Source of the DNA: Nyssa sinensis
Taxonomy: Eukaryota; Streptophyta; Magnoliopsida; Cornales; Nyssaceae
Direction of reading: 5' to 3'
DNA length: 64,000 bases
Assembly: GCA_008638375.1 (NCBI GenBank)
Contig: CM018032.1
Span: 60,021,382 to 60,085,381, forward strand
Shown here one piece after another: positions 1-11,850 of this stretch. How positions within the stretch are numbered: position 1 is the stretch's first letter; the number at the start of each line of letters is the position of its first letter. The notes beneath the pieces were generated by a model. That model did no database searches, was not told where the DNA came from, and saw only the letters and a list, made by a program, of their open reading frames with translations. The position numbers were made by a program, and so were the translations under genes.

Positions 1-1082
1 ATCCATAAACCCTATGTTCCAAGTATGAAATAAAAGTAAGAGGATAAAAAAATATTGCAGAAAATCAACTCACCAAATACTTAATGAATTTTCTCTGCAA
101 AATAACTGAAATTCAAGAACATAATTTAAATCTGAAAGTTTAAACAGTTTCTGCAATAGACCATAATTTCATCACAATTCAGTCATTAAAACAATACAAA
201 AGACAATGCAAAAATTAAAAGATGTACTTACAAATTAATCAAAAAAATCCAAGAAATGAAAATTTCAATGAAAATTTTGTTTCCAGGACATATTACCTCT
301 AATTTCCACATCAAATTCATATGAAAATCAACTACTCATTTGAATTTTTTTCTATTTTCAACTAAAAAGCATAATTCGTCAGATCTTAACTACACAAACA
401 TTCATAAATCCCAAATAGATAAATATATGCATGTAGAGGTCTAGGGTGAAACCTTGCAGTAAACAAGTGAAGACGACTGAGAGACTGGGAGAGAAGACTT
501 TGATTGACATTCGTGATGAAAAGAGTATAAAGAGAGAATAGCTGGGAGTTAGGAAGTTTCATATTGCTCATTTCTTTTGTTTTTGTCTCAAATCTTGAAT
601 GATGTGGCAATGCATTATTAGTTGTGGATCAAATTATGTGATTGGTGTAGATCAAAGGTACACTGCCATATCATCTGTCTATTTTGGTGATAAACAGATG
701 AGTAGAGGGACCACACAGGACAAAGTTGTCCTTCCACTCTCTTTTATCTGCTGAAATATTGAAGGGTCTTGGAAACTTCCCCATTACTGGGGAAAAAAAC
801 AAATCAAGATGTAATGTTGAAAAAGGTAGTGGTAGTTTCCCTATTAGTATTCCATTGAATTGTCAGTTTATTGGTTTTCTTGGATGCAAAAGCACAAGAT
901 GTAATGTTTATTTTATCATATCAAATTATTATTCTTATCATATTGAATTATTAGAAATATAGCATATTTTTTTCCTCTATACAAAACCTTATGACTTGTG
1001 AGTATAAAGATTTGAAGGATTTCAATTTTTTTTCCCCTTTTCAGATCATAGATGTTACACTTGAGCCCCACCTATCTACAGA

Positions 1083-1335
1083 TTTAGCGCTAGTTTGGCG
1101 GGGGAGAGATAGGAATCACATGGGGTGGGTGGGGGCACTGTTTTCTCAAAGGAGATATTTAAGGCTTGTTTGAGGCCACATCCTGTGCCCAAATTATGGG
1201 GCCAGCCCATGGTTCTGAGCCACAGCCGCCCCGCCAAACATACACTTGGAGCAGGGGGGAATCGCAGGTTGGGCACGCGATTTGGTCCGCCACCCATTCC
1301 CCCAAAACATACCCTTATCAAATGTGGGGAAGAGA
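1083..1335. mobile_element. GC-rich MITE-like segment
   Basis: This island is much richer in G+C than its surroundings. It starts near 'gctagtttggcgggggagag' and ends near 'ccaaaacataccctta', so its ends are roughly complementary ('tttggcgggg' against 'ttccccca/aaca'). The same segment is at 37853-38096 in the other copy of block A, so it predates that duplication. Boundaries are approximate and no clean target duplication was identified. The open frames on both strands are shadows of this composition. Confidence 0.35.
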
Positions 1336-2794
1336 TAAGATACAAGGCATTAAAAGAGTGGTAACTGGTAACTTAACTATGCAGGTGTGCAAGGGTGATT
1401 CAGCAAAAGGGAAAAACAGAACAAGTGTGAGGGAAATTTTGTAATTGCACAAAAATTTTGATTGATTTTTTTCTCCTTTTGGGACCACTAAAAGGAATCT
1501 AATTGCCATCTAGGAGAATGGATTTGATAGCGCCACCTCCCTCGCACATACATTACGCTATTCTCAGAAAATCACTTGAAACGTCTACCTGAAGCCACTT
1601 GGTCTACTTCTTGTGGTTTGACATTCTTTTAATTCAACAGTCTTTTTTTCCATTCTACTCCTATTAGTTACATTATAAGTTAAAGTGTCTCATTGGGGTT
1701 GCAAATTATCGAAAAAGTGATTTTAAATAATGAATTTGAACAAAAGTAATTACCACACAAAAAAAGGTCAGAAACATGAGAAAATATCTAAAAAAATTCT
1801 CGCCCCCACCCTTCCACAGAGAGAGACGGAGAGAGAAAATGCAAATTTGTTTCGGATCTTCTTAAGGCATTGCATTCATTAATCAGAGATGATCAATTGC
1901 ACAAAATTGACATAAGCATCAGAGAACCGTATTCAATGTAAAATACAATTACAATAATCATAATTTCATATATAAAATATACACAGATTATGGAAATATA
2001 TAGACATATTAATAGATATTTGAATCCATAAATCCCTATGTTCCAAGTTAGATTACAAATTCATCATGGATAACACATCGCAGAAAATCGACTCATCAAA
2101 CACTTTAATGAATTTTCTCTGCACAATAACTGAAATTCAAGAGCATCATAAAACCTAGAACATGAACTGCAAAAAGAGATATGGTACAAGCAATACAAAA
2201 AAAAAAAATACACCGTTTAAATCTAAAATTCTAAACAATTTCTGCAACAGACCATAATTTCATCATAAATCAGTCATCAAAACAATATAAAACAACTCAA
2301 AATTAAAAGTAAATATAAATTAATAAAAAAATCCACGAAGTTCAACGATAATTTCATCTCCATGACAAATTGCCTCTAATTTCCACATCAAATTCATATG
2401 AAAATCACCTACTCATTTGGATTTTTTTTTTTTTTCAATTTTCAGTTAAAAAGGCATAATTCATCAGAGCTGAACTACACAAACATTCATAAATCCCAAA
2501 TATAAATATTACCTATATATGCACAAGTATGTATAGGTTTAGGGCGAAACCTTGCACTTGCAGTAAACAAGTGAATACGACGGAGACGATGAGAGAATTT
2601 GATTGACTTAATCGATGAAAATATCCCAGAGAGAGGCGAAGTAGGCAGACGAGCATTATCGTTCCATTTTGGTGATAAGTAGAAGAGCATTAAAGAAGGG
2701 AGAAATCATGGAATTGACCCTTCCTAATGTTCTAACGGCAAGGTGGTACATCACATATACATTATAATAGATGTGGCTATCAATCTCATGTCAA

Positions 2795-3235
2795 AACCAT
2801 GGTCCCTGGACCACCTAATAATTACACAACAAAGTTATCACGTGGTGTCATCTCTTTGAATAATAATATTATCTTTTTTTTATTAGTCTCAAAAAATTAC
2901 TTAATAATTGTTAGGCAAAAAATCTCAGGTCAAAATCATGATAAATAAGTACTCAGCAAAAGGAACCATTCGATGTCATTTCTTTGAAAGATAATATATT
3001 CTTTATTCTGTTAATACCAAGAAATCACTTAATAATTGTTTAGCTAAAAAAAATCTCACATCAAAACCATCATCCTAATAATTACTCAGCAAAGGGATCA
3101 CTCGGTGTCATCTCTTTGAATGATAATATTGTCTTTTTTCTCTTAGTCTCAAAGAATCACTTAATAATTGTTTGACAGAAGGAATCACGTCGTGCCAATT
3201 ATTTAAATTACAATATTGCCCTTTCTCTCGTTATT
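2795..3235. repeat. Degenerate tandem array, period about 130 bp
   Basis: Three to four diverged units share the phrases 'gtcatctctttgaat', 'ttagtctcaaa', 'cacttaataattgtt' and 'aataattactcagcaaag'. The equivalent array lies at 38975-39345. There is no coding potential. Confidence 0.75.
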
Positions 3236-3992
3236 AGTAATATTCCCTTGAAGTATGATCTCCTTGGGTTTTATTTTTATTTTTTAGATAAATTATACGA
3301 ACAAGTTTTTGATAATTATATTAATTTTTTGTACTTTACTTGATAAATTATTACAGTCCAGTTCAGTTGGCCCATTTATGCCAATGTGTCGATTCGTACT
3401 ATCATTCATGTCGTGCTTGTGTCAATCACAGTCGAGAAAACCTTAGGCTAGCTTGGCCCGTGCCACTATTTGTGTCATTCTTGTGTTGATCTCGCACTTT
3501 TTATTTTTTAATTTTTATTTTCAATGACTAATATGAACCGTGATTTCTTTAAACTTATTTACTTACTTTGAAAATTATTAAATGTCATATTTTTTATTGG
3601 TCTGATTATAATTATAATTATTAGTTTTTATTTTGTTATTTGTTATTATAATATTGGATAAATTACACTGACTTTTCTTGAGATTTATGACAATTACACT
3701 GACATCGCTTAACGTTTATGAAATTATATTGACCTCCCATGCTTTACCTATATAATATATAAATTTCATATTATTTTTTTCAATTTTTTAAATTTTGACC
3801 AATTTTATTTTTCAAATAAATATTAATTTTTTATATAAAATAAAAATAAGTTATTTATCTTAAATTTATTTTCAAATAAAAAAAAAGATCTTTAAAAAAA
3901 TTAGAAAAAATTGGTCAAAATTAGAAAAAATGCAAAAATAAATAATAAAATAGGTAGTTTCGTTATTCTGAAAAAATAATTGACAGAAGGGA

Positions 3993-4015
3993 GATATATA
4001 TATATATATATATAT
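3993..4015. repeat. (TA)n microsatellite
   Basis: A plain alternating TA run. Similar runs at 8294-8321, 10391-10416 and 16350-16378 punctuate the window, often at the edges of duplicated blocks. Confidence 0.9.
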
Positions 4016-4993
4016 TGTCAGATAAAATAAAAATTGTCAGATATATATATTTAGCCTATAATATTTTGTTTAACTTTTTTTATTCTTATTTAGTTATTTG
4101 TTAGTATAATAATAATATTATTTATTTTATTATTTGTTATTATAATATTTTGTTTAACTTTTTATTTTTTTTTTCAAAATTTGTTATAATTTTTTGTTTA
4201 AGCATGACATATAATTCAGGTTAAGAATAAGAGCAAGAGGTCAATCCACCAGTAAAGTCAAAGACAAGAAGATGCTTCCTTCTATGAGAATAGCTCACAG
4301 ACAGATTGGTAAATACTCTAAACTGTCAATACTATAATTAATGCATTTTAAACACCCCCAGTAAAACAAACAGGCCCAAATCTCGGGTAAACTTTTTCTT
4401 GACCATTTAATATGTTTTTTTTTTCCAACTCAAAACAAACCCACAAAAAAAAAAAAAAAAAAAAACCTGAAACTGAAAACGGATTGGGCTTTTTAATGAA
4501 ACATTTTATTGTCGTTGTTCTCAGACGAAGTTGAACAATAAGATAATGCTCGGGAAGGATATGTTGTTTTTTTGCTTAAGTCTGTTTTACTGTGGTTATG
4601 GTTTCTATTAGCCAAAGTTAGCATGCCAAGTTTTTGTGTGTTTGGTGGTACATAGATGGTCTAGTAACACCTGCTTATTGCTTGTTTTGCTAGATGGTAC
4701 ATATTGATGGATGCTTTATGATTGATTAGACAAACTTCCAGTTGATCTACTCTTATGAGTTGGTGAAGATTATGGTTTCAAAACCACACGTCTTGGATTC
4801 AGCTCTCTTTAAGACTGGCCTGATTCACACAGTTTACGGGGCTTTGGAACTCAACTAATTCACGTAAAAAATCAGAACTGAATCCTAATATTTTTTCCCT
4901 ATATTTTAATTACATATCTATATATATATATATGTATATATATAGTTTTTGATAATATGGTGTCGACACAATTCTGTCAACTAATTCCGAGAC

Positions 4994-5551
4994 TTATACC
5001 AAACAACTCCTCAGACGGGTTGGTTAATCTCAAACTTGTATACGCGGACTGTAACAGCCCGCATCCACTCAGCACAATATTGTCCGCTTTGGGCCTCGGC
5101 CCGCACTGCTTTAAAACAACCAAACAACTCCTCAGACGGGTTGGTTAATCTCAAACTTGTATACGCGGACAATAACGGCCCGCATCCACTCAGCACAATA
5201 TTGTCCGCTTTGAGCCTCGGCCTGCATGGCTTTAAAACGCGTTTTAAAGCCGTGCGGGCCGAGGCCCAAAGCGGACAATATTGTGCTGAGCGGATGCGGG
5301 CCGTTACAGATGGTATCAGAGCTGGACCCCAGCCAGAGGTGCGCCGCGGGGACGCGGGCTCTCCTGTGTGGGAGTGGATGGCTGCACACCCTTGAGGGGA
5401 GAGAGTAATAGATCCCACATTGCCTGGGGAAGGAAAAAGTGAAGGACTTATATGGATGGTTGCACATTTCCTTGGCACAACGCGTTTTAAAGCCGTGCAG
5501 GCCGAAGTCTAAAGCGGACAATATTGTGCTGAGTGGATGCGGGCCGTTACA
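4994..5551 (+). mobile_element. TRIM-type LTR element with palindromic 5' end
   Basis: This is a short non-coding LTR element. A primer-binding site, TGGTATCAGAGC (initiator-Met tRNA type), lies at about 5311-5322, directly after an LTR end 'gcgggccgttaca'. A matching LTR end closes the element at about 5551. The internal region is only about 100 bp. Upstream, the LTR end occurs in inverted orientation twice (about 5051-5115 and 5170-5238), so 5170-5308 forms a near-perfect palindrome centred on 'aaaacgcgtttt'. The flank 'ccaaacaactcctcagacgg' is duplicated at about 4998 and 5122 together with one inverted LTR end, a 124-bp tandem repeat. All long open frames here are shadows of the GC-rich LTR. 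Confidence 0.7.
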
Positions 5552-6217
5552 CAATGTAATTAATTTTCAAATATATTACAATTATTTTTCAAATTTATAA
5601 AAATATTATTTAGCATAAATTATAAAAATATTAAAATTTTATAAGAAACTGCACATTAATAACTTAAAACCACAATCCCACCTAATAATGTCTCTATTAG
5701 AATTTTTTACCAAAGTCACGACGTGATTTAGTTTTGATTTAACTTGACTTATGCAAATTCTCACTTATTTATTAAATTCATGATTTTCACTTATTTATTA
5801 AATTCATGAAAATTTTGAAATTGCATCCCTAGATTTTTAATGAAATCGTATTTTCAAGATGCGAGTTTGAAATCGCATCTTGAAGATATAATTTCAAACC
5901 AATAAGAATTTAGAGTCATCTCAAATCGTTGTTGATTTTCACAAGTTATCCTAAATCGTTATTGGTTTAAAATTATATTTTTAAGATACGATTTCAAATT
6001 TGCATTCCAAAAAAATAATTTTATTAAAAAAAATCAACATTAAAATTATAAATTAAAAATACACTTTCAAGAATTACATGAATTTAATAAATAAGTTAAA
6101 AACTGCAGTATGTCAAGGAAAAAAAATTCACGGGTTTAGTGAAAAATTCGGCTCCATTATTTGTATAGAAGATCCTAGTTTCATTGGGAATACCGTCCAT
6201 ATTGGTGTGATCAGGAG
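5552..6217. other. AT-rich intergenic stretch
   Basis: No gene, RNA or clear repeat was seen. The phrase 'cacttatttattaaattcatgaa' type sequence and 'gatgcgatttcaaa' type phrases recur locally, which suggests an old decayed repeat. Confidence 0.4.
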
Positions 6218-6327
6218 GCCGGCATCAGCTGGCATGGGCCATGTAAAGTGAAATTGTGTGAAAATTTGCAGTGCTATAGCAATTCTTCAACGATGTTTGG
6301 CCGGCATCAGATGGCACGGGCCATGTA
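6218..6327 (-). pseudogene. Antisense scraps of T2 RNase exon 1
   Basis: Read on the minus strand, 6218-6262 and 6264-6327 are two partial copies of the RNase region around the first catalytic motif: 'cacacaatttcactttacat' followed by 'ggcccatgccagctgatgcc'. They match the minus-strand RNase pseudogene at 11541-11620, and the phrase 'gcagtgctatagcaattctt' is shared. Both are too short and shifted to encode anything. They lie about 340 bp upstream of RNase 1, in the opposite orientation. Confidence 0.65.
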
Positions 6328-6597
6328 TTTTTTTAATGGAATTCTATTATATATATATATATATAAAATATGTTCCACTAGAATGATAGGTCATATCACA
6401 AAAAAACATAATAGCATGGTGAGTAACCCGCCCTCACAGCCCATCCCATTGGTGAGTAGTCAATTTTTCCCCCACAATACTGTCTCATCTAACACAAATG
6501 CATGAACCATTGCACTTTCATTGAACCAATAGTGATGCCATCATGTGGGCTAGATTAATTAGATTGGAATTTAGATATAAAGCACAATTAGCACAAT

Positions 6598-6605
6598 TAT
6601 AAATA
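6598..6605 (+). promoter_or_regulatory. TATA box of RNase 1
   Basis: TATAAATA lies 61 bp upstream of the ATG. The same box, in the same context and at a similar distance, precedes RNase 2 (19130) and RNase 5 (63533). This supports it as the core promoter of this RNase subfamily. Confidence 0.7.
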
Positions 6606-6666
6606 AGAGTATCATCCCAACAATTCTTCACTCTCTCCCAACAACTTCTTCTACACTTGTCTCCCA

Positions 6667-7517
6667 ATGAAGATCGATCTTCTCCATCTCCTTTTTCCCT
6701 TTTTGCTTATTTTCTCAAGTGCTGCTTATCACCACATCCAACTAGTGCAGACTTGGCCTGTCACCTTTTGTGCTACTGAGCGTAAACCTTGTGTTCCAGT
6801 GCTCCCCAGAAACTTCATATTGCACGGCCTGTGGCCGGCAAATAGCAAAGGAGAGACGATAAGAAGTTGCCCTAAGAATACTTCAGGTCTCAGTTCGACT
6901 GTAAGTCTTTCAACTCTTTCTTTGTTGCATGAAAATCCTTTTGGCATTCTAATCTCTTATGTCTTCGTATGCACAGTTTGGAAGACTGCAAGCTGATCTG
7001 GTCACGGCTTGGCCTTCTATTGTTTTAAAAAAGAAAAATAAAGACTTTTGGACGCATGAATGGTTAAGTCATGGTTCATGCACAATCACCAAATCTCACT
7101 ACAGATGAGTACTTCGAATCAGCCATAAGAGAAAAAAACAAGATTAACTTGTTAGACGCACTTCGTGAATTTAATATCACTCCAAATAACAGCACGCGAG
7201 ATGTTTACACAATATTTAACATTGAAACTGCAGTAAAAAAATATATTCGAAAAAACTTTAATATACAAGTATCGAATATATATGTATCGTGCAGACCTTA
7301 CGGAAATAGGACTCTCCTCTTTGAAATATATATTTGCCTTGATTATACAGCCAGCCATTATATCTCATGTCCTCCAAGTCAGAAAGGAAGAGGTTGTGGT
7401 GGGCTGCCAACACAATCAAACATCACATTTCCCACGGTAAGTTAATGAATTTTTTTCTTTAATTTTTTTTGAGCTAAAATTATTTGTTAATTTTCGTGTA
7501 ATTTTGTGCAGTTTTGA
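6667..7517 (+). pseudogene. RNase 1: S-RNase-like T2 ribonuclease, frameshifted
   Basis: Exon 1 is 6667-6900 (78 codons), with signal peptide MKIDLLHLLFPFLLIFSSA, the conserved block QLVQTWPVTFC and catalytic motif LHGLWPA. The intron is 6901-6976 (GTAAGT...GCACAG), phase 0. Exon 2 starts at 6977 with FGRLQADLVTAWPSI and then FWTHEWLSHGSC, which carries the second catalytic histidine motif. Just after this, near 7087, one extra T relative to RNase 2 ('acaatcacc' against 'acaacacc') shifts the frame and brings a stop within about eight codons. The correct frame resumes as TTDEYFESAIREKNKINLL and runs to 7436. A second intron (7437-7511) would leave a last exon of Phe-stop. T2 RNases cut RNA through two His residues and are secreted. 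This copy is dead as read, unless the T is a sequencing error. Confidence 0.85.
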
Positions 7518-7885
7518 TGCTGCTAATGAAGGGAAGAGTAAGAGTATTGTATGTTAACTGTAGCTGCAGTTTTTCTCCCAAGTTTTTAATGCTTTCTAGT
7601 TGGTTCAATGTCATCGTGGTTTAATGACTAAGGTAGTTTATGTTATAGCTCTGCAGCGTAATAAAATTCTAATTACAATATTTCCTCTCTTATTTGAACT
7701 TCTTATAATACTCCACAGTATTAGATAGTCTTGATAATTTGGAAATGGAAATATATATATATATATGGTTCTCCCAGTAATTAAGAACTGGCTACCTAAT
7801 TAATGCTTCCAATTCGAGTATGCCAATGCGGCGGTCGGTAGTGTTATTTACGTAAATGTGGTAAAGCTCACTTGGTTCATGTAGT

Positions 7886-8104
7886 GTTTGTGGTGACTTA
7901 CAGTTGAACGATGTGTTGGAAAAATAGATTATTGAGTAATAATTTTTTATTATTTTTAAGTTAAAATTAAAATAGATCTTAGACATTATTTTAGTAGTTT
8001 GTGGTGACTTACAGTTAAATGATGTGTTGGAAAAATAGATTATTGAGTAATAATTTTTTATTACTTTTAAGCTAAAATTAAAATAGATCTTACACATTAT
8101 TTTT
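7886..8104. repeat. Two-copy tandem repeat, period about 111 bp
   Basis: 7886-7993 and 7997-8104 both read 'gtttgtggtgacttacagtt', followed by 'gatgtgttggaaaaatagat', and end near 'acattattttag'. The RNase 2 paralog has only the beginning of this sequence, at about 20430-20456. It is non-coding. Confidence 0.85.
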
Positions 8105-8294
8105 AGATGGGTCCACATGGAAATATGTTCTTATCCATGAGAAGATTAAGAACATATATATTAGGTTGCTCAAAAACTATCAAGGAGTGAATGAGAAATT
8201 GACTCTAAATATCACAACTTAGAAACGGAAATAAAGCTTGAAACTTGTGTAAAGCTTTTGTCTCACATAGGTTGGGAACAAAGTTTTAAAAAGT

Positions 8295-8325
<31 letters not shown>

Positions 8326-8399
8326 TACTTTGGGTTGGGCCTAGGCTTTGACCCGCTGTATATATATCTTTTTAGAGAAAATTTATTAATTTAAATTAT

Positions 8400-9665
8400 A
8401 TTTTCAAAATGTTACGTTTTTTAATTTTGACTGAACAATCACCAAGTTGCCTATATAAACTCAATTTGCCTTCATCATCATTTATTCAATTTCATAAAGT
8501 TTAAAATTAAGTTCATGCATACCGTGAGTCAATTTTTTAAATTTTGACCAATTTTTCTTTTTTTGTTTTTCAAATAAATATTGATAAAAATCTTAAACTT
8601 ATTTTTATATAAAATAAAAATAAGTTATTTATCTTAAATTTATTCTCAAATAAAAAAAATCTTTAAAAAAATTAGAAAAAATTGATCAAAATTAGAAAAA
8701 TGCATAAATAAATAATAAAATAGGTAGTTTCGTTATTTTGAAAAAACAAATTGACAGAAGGGAAGTATATGTATATTGTCAGGTAAAATAGAAAAAATCA
8801 GTATAATTTCAAAAACTTTCAAAAAATGTCAGTGTAATTGTTATAAACCTCAGAGAAGGTCACTATAATTTACTTTATAATATTTTGTTTAACTTTTTCA
8901 TTCTTATTTAATTATTTGTTAGTATAATAATATTATTATTTATTTTATTATTTGTTATTATAATATTTTGTTCAACTTTTTATTTTTTTTTCAAAATTTG
9001 TTATAATTTTTTGTTTAAGCATGACATATAATTCAGGTTAAGAATAAGAGCAAAACGTCAATCCACCAGTAAAGTTAAAGACAAGAAGATGCTTCCTTTT
9101 ATGAGAATAGCTCACAAACAGATTGGTAAATACTCTTTTACTGTCAATACTATAATTAATGCATTGTAAACACCCCCAGTAAAACAACACAGGCCCAAAT
9201 CTCAGGCAAACTTTTTCTTGGCCATTTAATATGTTTTTTTTTCCAACTCCAAACAAACCCACACAAAAAAAAAAAAAAACTGAAACTGAAAACGGATTGG
9301 GCTTTTTAATGAAACATTTTATTGTCGTTGCTCTCAGACGAAGTTGAACAATAAGATGATGCACGGGAAGGATATGTAGTTTTTTTGCTCAAGTTTGTTT
9401 GGACTGTGGTTATGGTTTCTATTAGCCAAAGTTAGCATGCTAAGTTTTTGTGTGTTTGGTGGTACATAGATGGTCTAGTAGCACCTGCTTATTCCTTGTT
9501 TTGCTAGATGGTACATATTGATGGATGCTTTATGATTGATTAGACGAACTTCCAGTTGATCTACTCTTATGAGTTGGTGAAGATGATGGTTTCAAAACCA
9601 AACGTCTTGGATTCAGCTCTCTTTAGACTGGCCTGATTCACACAATTTATGGGGTTCTGATTACC
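8400..9665. repeat. Partial third copy of block A
   Basis: It matches about 3640-4860 and 39730-40560 in the same orientation. Shared phrases include 'attcaggttaagaataagag' and 'atggtctagtagcacctgct'. No gene. The minus-strand open frame at 9038-9364 is not conserved in the other copies. Confidence 0.8.
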
Positions 9666-10387
9666 TGAGTGAAACTCAAAATGGGTTGAGTATGTGTTGG
9701 GACATTCGTTCAATTGATTTTTCACTTTTTATAATTAGAAAGTCAATCAAAATCCTAAATTCTTAATCTTATAAATCACTACTATACAAGTGAGAATCTT
9801 ATCACTATCCTATATTTTTCTTACTTGTATCTTGTTTTTCTTACCTTCACGCTTTTATAATCACTTCCCCATAGTTGTATGAACTCGAACGATGATGTCT
9901 TTAATTATAGGCTTCTTTTTGTTGATCACCACACTTTTTAGATGTTTTTTGATACGTTGTTATTTAAAAATATGTAATATTTAAAATTATCAAATTTTAT
10001 ATATTTAAAATTGCAATAACCTTTCTTGAAGTAAAACAAAATTACACAATTTTTTTATAATTTGAGAAATTATACTGACATCTTCTTTATTTTAATGTCG
10101 GTAAGAGAAACATCTTTTCCATCAATCAATTGTTAATTCATCAAACGATTTCAGCTAATATTATCTTATATCTATTTTAAAATGTCAACTTTATCCTTTA
10201 TCATCACCAACTTCATTTCTGCAATTTCTCTCTCTAAAATCTTCCATCATTTTACCATACGAGACAATGGAATTTGGTTCTTAAAACTTGTGTTTAATTT
10301 TATAAACGTTCTTTCTTGTACATGCATATTTGCAATATCTTTATCTCTATCTTTCTAAAAGAAATAAACATATCTCACGTACAATTC
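9666..10387. other. AT-rich intergenic stretch
   Basis: No gene or repeat that I can name. It ends in a (TA)n run at about 10391-10416. Confidence 0.4.
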
Positions 10388-10439
10388 TCATATATATATA
10401 TATATATATATATATTGTTTATGCATGTTATTGTGTGTC

Positions 10440-10690
10440 AAGATTTTTTTTAAAAATAAAATAATTCTGACTAATATTTCACTATCCAAAAACTCATTTG
10501 GAGTGACCTTTCGTTCATATCTTTCTCCTGAGATATTGCTTACAGTAGATCCCATGGGAAAGCGAGGCATTGACACTAAAATGTTACACGACAGAGATGA
10601 CGAACCCAATTTCATTGCCATATCCATGAAACTAATGGCCTTAAAACCAAAACCGAACTCTCTCGCTCTCCTATATAGTCATATACATAC
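10440..10690 (-). other. Possible 5' gene fragment, unidentified
   Basis: On the minus strand an open frame starts at 10627 (MDMAMKLGSSSLSCNILVSM) and continues with PRFPMGSTVSNISGERYERK. Its composition looks like real coding sequence, unlike the neighbouring DNA. A TATATAG-like box lies about 45 bp upstream, at about 10672-10678. The frame runs into low-complexity AT sequence after about 60 residues. I do not recognise the family. The overlapping plus-strand frame (10425-10805) is an equally long alternative. It could be the first exon of a displaced gene or chance. Confidence 0.2.
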
Positions 10691-11259
10691 ATCTGGACCA
10701 AGCTGGTTACTCAAATGTAGCTATTTCTCAATTTTATCCGTTAGATCATTTGTTGTTTTTCGCATATGTAAACGAGTTCTTGATAACATTATCCAACTAT
10801 ATTAACAACATCTTGAACAAAGATTTTGCAACGTGTGATCAATTCACAATCCAATTAATTCGAACCGTCTTATATATATATATATATATTTAAATTCCTT
10901 TTGGTATAAAAGGAAAATGACATAGGTAAAATTGGTACTCTTATAAATATGCAAATTATGATTTGATTTCAACATGCTAATAAATATAGAGGTGTCAAGA
11001 GGACCACCCATTTGTGTTGTTGCAAAAATATACACATGCCCTATGGTCTCCAGCCTTCCCTCCCGTGTTGATTGAAAGATGGAGACCATTTGAACTGCTG
11101 GTGGTGCTTTGCCGAGGGAAAGAAAGGCTGGAAAATGAAAGAAAGGAGAAAATAAAAGAATAAAAAAATTAAAAAAAGAAATGAAAAAAAAAAAATACAA
11201 TATGGATTTTCTTGGCATCTGCAATACTTTCAATTGTTTTACTCGCCTCCTAGAAAGAA

Positions 11260-11480
11260 ATGAAGATTTCTCTCCATCTTCTTCTACTTCTGATTGTTTT
11301 ACTTTCAATTGTTGTTGTATATTACAACCACATATAGATGGTCCAAACATGGCCATACCCATTGCACGTTGTATACCAAAATTTCCACACAATTTCACTT
11401 TACATGGCCTCTGGCCAGCTGATGGCAGCGGAACTACGTAGAAAAACTGCTTTAGGACTACAAATCCCAATTTAGGCAGT
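11260..11480 (+). pseudogene. RNase exon-1 pseudogene, plus-strand arm
   Basis: The ATG at 11260 opens MKISLHLLLLLIVLLSIVVV, a typical signal peptide, then YYNHI followed by an in-frame TAG where relatives have Gln, then MVQTWP. A further frameshift follows, and the frame KFPHNFTLHGLWPADGSG appears up to a TAG at about 11439. The region ends with a recognisable splice donor (GTAAGTTTTGCTCC at 11480), the same donor context as RNases 3 and 4. There is no exon 2 downstream; the sequence instead turns into the inverted arm. This is a dead exon-1 fragment of a lineage distinct from RNases 1, 2 and 5. Confidence 0.75.
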
Positions 11481-11529
11481 AAGTTTTGCTCCTCTTTCAA
11501 CTTTTTCTTTCTACTAAAAGAAGTTGAAG

Positions 11530-11850
11530 GAGAAACAAATTTGCAGTGCTATAGCAATTCTTCAATTGTTTGGCCGGCATCAGCTGGCATGGGCCATGTA
11601 AAGTGAAATTGTGTGAAGATTTTTGTATCCAACTTTCAAAGGCTTGACGCAAAATGTGTATGGCATGTTTGGACCATCTAAATGTGGTACGATACAACAA
11701 CAGTTGAAATTAAAGCAAAACAATGAGAAGCGGACAAAGACAAGAGAGAGGTCTTCATTTGTCTCAAGAGATGTGAGAAAGATCATGAGAAAGATAATAA
11801 AGTGGGGTGAAGAAGATAATGGAGATTGAAGTGATGATGACTATTTATAA
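11530..11850 (-). pseudogene. RNase exon-1 pseudogene, minus-strand arm
   Basis: On the minus strand, from about 11786 downward, a frame resembling the other arm carries the DNA equivalent of 'cattta-gatggtccaaaca' (HL.MVQT) and then SHNFTLHGP, in which the LWP part of catalytic motif I is disrupted. Several frameshifts are present. A TATAAATAG box (complement at 11843-11851) lies upstream at the usual distance. It faces the plus-strand copy tail to tail. Pieces of this arm also occur at 6218-6327. Confidence 0.7.

Larger units (their letters stand above)
1..4990. repeat. Duplicated block A, first copy (gene-free)
   Basis: No convincing gene is visible. The stretch is repeated in the same orientation at 37088-40563 and continues at 43944-44230 after a retroelement insertion. 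Part of it (about 3640-4900) recurs a third time at 8400-9665. Within the block, about 1-700 and 2020-2700 are diverged tandem copies of each other; both contain the phrase 'aattttctctgca' followed by 'aataactgaaattcaag'. The second copy at 37 kb lacks the equivalent of about 2200-2865. Short open frames here are not supported as genes: they diverge freely and contain low-complexity sequence. Confidence 0.8.

Noticed and set aside
5011..5554. Several overlapping open frames of 119-155 codons on both strands
   Set aside because: They are readings of the GC-rich TRIM LTR pieces in different frames and repeat the same peptide units; no gene features.
7792..8118. 108-codon minus-strand frame downstream of RNase 1
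   Set aside because: Consists of a tandem DNA repeat read twice; not present in paralogs.
10844..11500. 218-codon minus-strand open frame
   Set aside because: It runs antisense through the plus-strand RNase pseudogene and a polypurine tract; long only because of composition.
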